Source: DATFMH01 sp035267045 (lineage in GTDB: Bacteria > Bacteroidota > Rhodothermia > Balneolales > DATFMH01). From it: a stretch of 64,000 nucleotides of DNA. A program made the translations under genes and the position numbers. Under the pieces are notes generated by a model. It saw only the letters and a list, made by a program, of their open reading frames with translations. It was not told the origin of the DNA and searched no databases. The stretch spans positions 1 to 64,000 of the forward strand of contig DATFMH010000147.1 in the NCBI GenBank assembly GCA_035267045.1, written 5' to 3'. Below are positions 62,191 to 64,000 of the stretch, in pieces (position 1 is the first letter of the stretch; each line of letters opens with the position of its first letter).

Positions 62191-63591
62191 ATGAGTGATT
62201 ATAGAATAGAAAAAGATTCAATGGGAGAGATTAAAGTCCCTGCAGACGCTTATTATGGTGCACAAACTCAGAGAGCAGTAAATAACTTCCCGATTAGCGG
62301 ATTTATCTTTCCGGAGCAGTTTATACAGGCGTTGGGTTATATTAAAAAAACTGCTGCAACCGTAAACAATGATCTTGGTAAGCTGGATAAAGATATCGCC
62401 AAATATGTTATCGCAGCTTCTGAAGAAGTGATCGATGGGAAATTCGATGATCATTTTCCTATAGATATTTATCAAACCGGATCCGGCACATCGACCAATA
62501 TGAATGCCAACGAAGTAATCTCCAAAAGAGCTAACGAATTGGCAAAAAAAGATGGTAAAGACGATATTAAAATACATCCGAATGATCACGTCAATTATGG
62601 ACAAAGTTCAAACGATGTAATTCCTACTGCAATTCGTATCTCTGCTTACTTGATGGCTCAGAATAAGTTGATCCCATCCCTGAATCATTTGAAAGAGACA
62701 TTTTTAAAAAGAGGAGATGAGTTAAAGGATATTGTGAAAACGGGCCGGACTCATTTGATGGACGCTATGCCGGTAACGTTTGGACAAGTGTTCGGTGGGT
62801 ATGCACGTCAAATGCAATTGGGCGTTGACCGTGTTGAATCGGCTATGATACGCCTTGGAGAATTACCCCAGGGCGGAACGGCTGTCGGTACAGGATTAAA
62901 TACTCATCCGGAATTCGGTAAAAAGTTTGCTGCACAAATAAGTGAGTTTACAGGTGGTAAATTTAAAGAAACAGAGAATCATTTTGAGGCACAGGGAACA
63001 GTTGATACGCTTGTTGAACTGAGCGGTCAACTAAAAACGATTGCCGTAAGTTTGATGAAAATAGCCAATGATTTACGCTGGATGAATTCCGGTCCCAATA
63101 GTGGAATTTCTGAAATTACACTGCCGGCATTACAACCCGGATCGTCCATTATGCCCGGCAAGATAAATCCGGTTATTGAAGAATCAGTTACGATGGTAGC
63201 CGCACAAGTTATAGGGAACGATTCAGCTATTACTATTGGCGGACAGGCTGGTAATTTCGAATTGAACGTTATGTTGCCGGTTGTCGCATTAAATCTTCTG
63301 CAGTCGCTGAAATTACTCGCAAATGTTTCCAAAAATATGGCGGATAAATCGATTGCTAATCTGACGGTCAATACCGGGAAGATTAAAGACAAACTGGAAA
63401 AGAATCCCATTCTTGTAACAGCTCTTAATCCTATTATCGGATACGAAAAAGGTGCTAAAATTGCTAAAAAAGCATTCGCCGAAGGAAGAGCTTTAAAAGA
63501 GGTCGCAAAAGAGATGACCGATTTGTCGGATGAAGAACTTAATGACGCACTTGATCCGATAAAAATGACCCGCGGAGGTTTTACTGAATAA
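62191..63591 (+). CDS. fumC: Class II fumarate hydratase
   Basis: The 466-aa enzyme of the aspartase/fumarase family hydrates fumarate to malate in the TCA cycle. Motifs: GAQTQRAVNNFPISG, GSGTSTNMNANEVI, KTGRTHLMDAMPVTFGQ and the family signature GSSIMPGKINPV. Aspartate ammonia-lyase is a less likely alternative, since fumarase-type DHVNYGQSSNDVIPTA is present. Intrinsic terminator downstream. Confidence 0.95.
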   Translation: MSDYRIEKDSMGEIKVPADAYYGAQTQRAVNNFPISGFIFPEQFIQALGYIKKTAATVNNDLGKLDKDIAKYVIAASEEVIDGKFDDHFPIDIYQTGSGTSTNMNANEVISKRANELAKKDGKDDIKIHPNDHVNYGQSSNDVIPTAIRISAYLMAQNKLIPSLNHLKETFLKRGDELKDIVKTGRTHLMDAMPVTFGQVFGGYARQMQLGVDRVESAMIRLGELPQGGTAVGTGLNTHPEFGKKFAAQISEFTGGKFKETENHFEAQGTVDTLVELSGQLKTIAVSLMKIANDLRWMNSGPNSGISEITLPALQPGSSIMPGKINPVIEESVTMVAAQVIGNDSAITIGGQAGNFELNVMLPVVALNLLQSLKLLANVSKNMADKSIANLTVNTGKIKDKLEKNPILVTALNPIIGYEKGAKIAKKAFAEGRALKEVAKEMTDLSDEELNDALDPIKMTRGGFTE

Positions 63592-63606
63592 ATATCTTTG
63601 ATACGT

Positions 63607-63641
63607 GTGATTGACGTGATAAAATTAATTACGTCAATCAC
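63607..63641 (+). terminator. Intrinsic terminator after fumC
   Basis: GTGATTGACGT (63607-63617) pairs perfectly with ACGTCAATCAC (63631-63641), 13-nt AT-rich loop, followed by TTTTTC. It begins 15 nt after the fumC stop codon. Confidence 0.9.
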
Positions 63642-63801
63642 TTTTTCATTTTATAATATATTAATAAGCATTTAATAAATTTTGTAATGTGTAAGTAGGA
63701 AACCGGCCAAAAGAGTTAAAATGTGTGTGGAAAAAATAGAATTTTGTGAAATTTATGAGTTACTCTTATTATTTAACCTATGGTCGGGTAAGTAAATTAA
63801 A

Positions 63802-63809
63802 TATATTTG
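63802..63809 (+). promoter_or_regulatory. Promoter -7 element for the E1 gene
   Basis: TATATTTG fits TAnnTTTG exactly, 37 bp before ATG 63847. No clear -33 TTTG is seen. Confidence 0.45.
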
Positions 63810-63846
63810 GCTAATGGCCGGGAAGGTCTAATTTATTGAGGAGAAG

Positions 63847-64000
63847 ATGGAAAATACACAGACTGCAAAAGCGAGAAAAAAAACAATGACTGACCAAATA
63901 AACAGGGAAGAGATATTAGAAGATTACAGAATGGCAGTCATAAGCAGGGAGTCGTCAATATTAGGGCGAAAAGAGACATTAACGGGTAAAGCGAAGTTTG
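63847..64000 (+). CDS. 2-oxoacid dehydrogenase E1 component, 5' end only
   Basis: The first 51 codons are present; the gene runs off the window. The segment EEILEDYRMAVISRESSILG and the following RKETLTGKAKF are, as I remember them, the beginning of the alpha/beta-fused thiamine-diphosphate E1 subunit (branched-chain or pyruvate dehydrogenase type) seen in Bacteroidota. A GAGGAGA lies directly upstream. The exact substrate and the fusion state cannot be seen. Confidence 0.7.
   Translation, partial: MENTQTAKARKKTMTDQINREEILEDYRMAVISRESSILGRKETLTGKAKF

Noticed and set aside
63027..63641. 204-aa minus-strand frame
   Set aside because: It lies antisense to fumC, whose motifs are complete; a shadow frame.
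1..64000. tRNA, rRNA or CRISPR arrays
   Set aside because: I looked for T-loop words, rRNA cores and spaced direct repeats of 20-40 bp in the intergenic regions and saw none; the only tandem repeats are the short heptamer islands.

Overview
The window is a gene-dense, AT-rich stretch (roughly 40% GC by eye) of what looks like a free-living member of the Bacteroidota or a close relative, perhaps a Balneolia/Rhodothermia-like lineage; the placement is inferred from several markers. The acetyl-CoA carboxylase beta subunit has lost all four zinc-ribbon cysteines. Glucosamine-6-phosphate deaminase is fused to a PIG-L deacetylase. DUF3109, DUF3857, DUF1573 and TIGR02757 proteins are present. Signal peptides often end in AQ. 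Several intergenic regions carry TAnnTTTG, the -7 element of Bacteroidota promoters. I see no phage, complete insertion sequence, CRISPR array, rRNA or tRNA. It reads as chromosomal core with interesting accessory blocks and repeat-rich intergenic DNA.

Layout. 1-1.6 kb: a repeat-rich intergenic region around one small secreted/membrane protein. 1.6-5.6 kb: an amino-sugar pair on the minus strand, nagB-PIG-L followed by an AmpG-like permease with a large periplasmic insert. 5.6-9.7 kb: a long three-tier palindrome, tatD, pdxB and pyrimidine-nucleoside phosphorylase. 9.8-15.9 kb: a plus-strand block of PspA, a small coiled-coil protein, a membrane-anchored coiled-coil protein, an enoyl-CoA hydratase, a CorC/HlyC-type membrane protein and a two-module AAA+ ATPase. 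15.9-25.6 kb: xseA, a Rieske-FAD oxidoreductase, pyrC, an M16 protease pair with one active and one inactive member, and an orphan DUF4369-like lipoprotein. 25.9-37.9 kb: a long plus-strand run with a secreted EEP-family nuclease/phosphatase, a DUF3857 protein, tsaB, accD, a DPP-IV-type peptidase, obg, dprA, DUF3109 and rpoN. 38-45.7 kb: a TIM-barrel-like membrane protein, an Lrp regulator, serS, a Met/Gln-rich periplasmic protein with an outer-membrane barrel, dus and class I aldolase. 46-53 kb: a flippase-like membrane protein, radA, rpsU, an ABC-F ATPase, a TIGR02757 protein and mutY. 53-60.6 kb: a probable lipid/glycolipid block with an NAD-dependent reductase, two GT4 glycosyltransferases, a serine-palmitoyltransferase-like synthase and a GNAT-type acyltransferase. 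60.7-64 kb: a DUF1573-cytochrome c fusion, fumC and the start of a 2-oxoacid dehydrogenase E1 gene.

How the genes work together. Two blocks stand out. The PspA block has the parts of a membrane-remodelling machine: an ESCRT-III-family filament protein, coiled-coil partners of which one is membrane-anchored, and an AAA+ ATPase. The C-terminal tails of PspA and its small neighbour share a KTIG motif. The 54.7-60.6 kb block holds the three enzyme classes needed for bacterial ceramide or sulfonolipid backbones (PLP alpha-oxoamine synthase, GNAT-type N-acyltransferase, NAD-dependent reductase) next to glycosyltransferases that could decorate them.

Several non-coding signals are not explained by genes: heptamer tandem repeats of three different sequences, a concentric ~145-bp palindrome, REP-like hairpins, and a promoter/hairpin unit between the aldolase and flippase genes that could encode a small RNA or leader.
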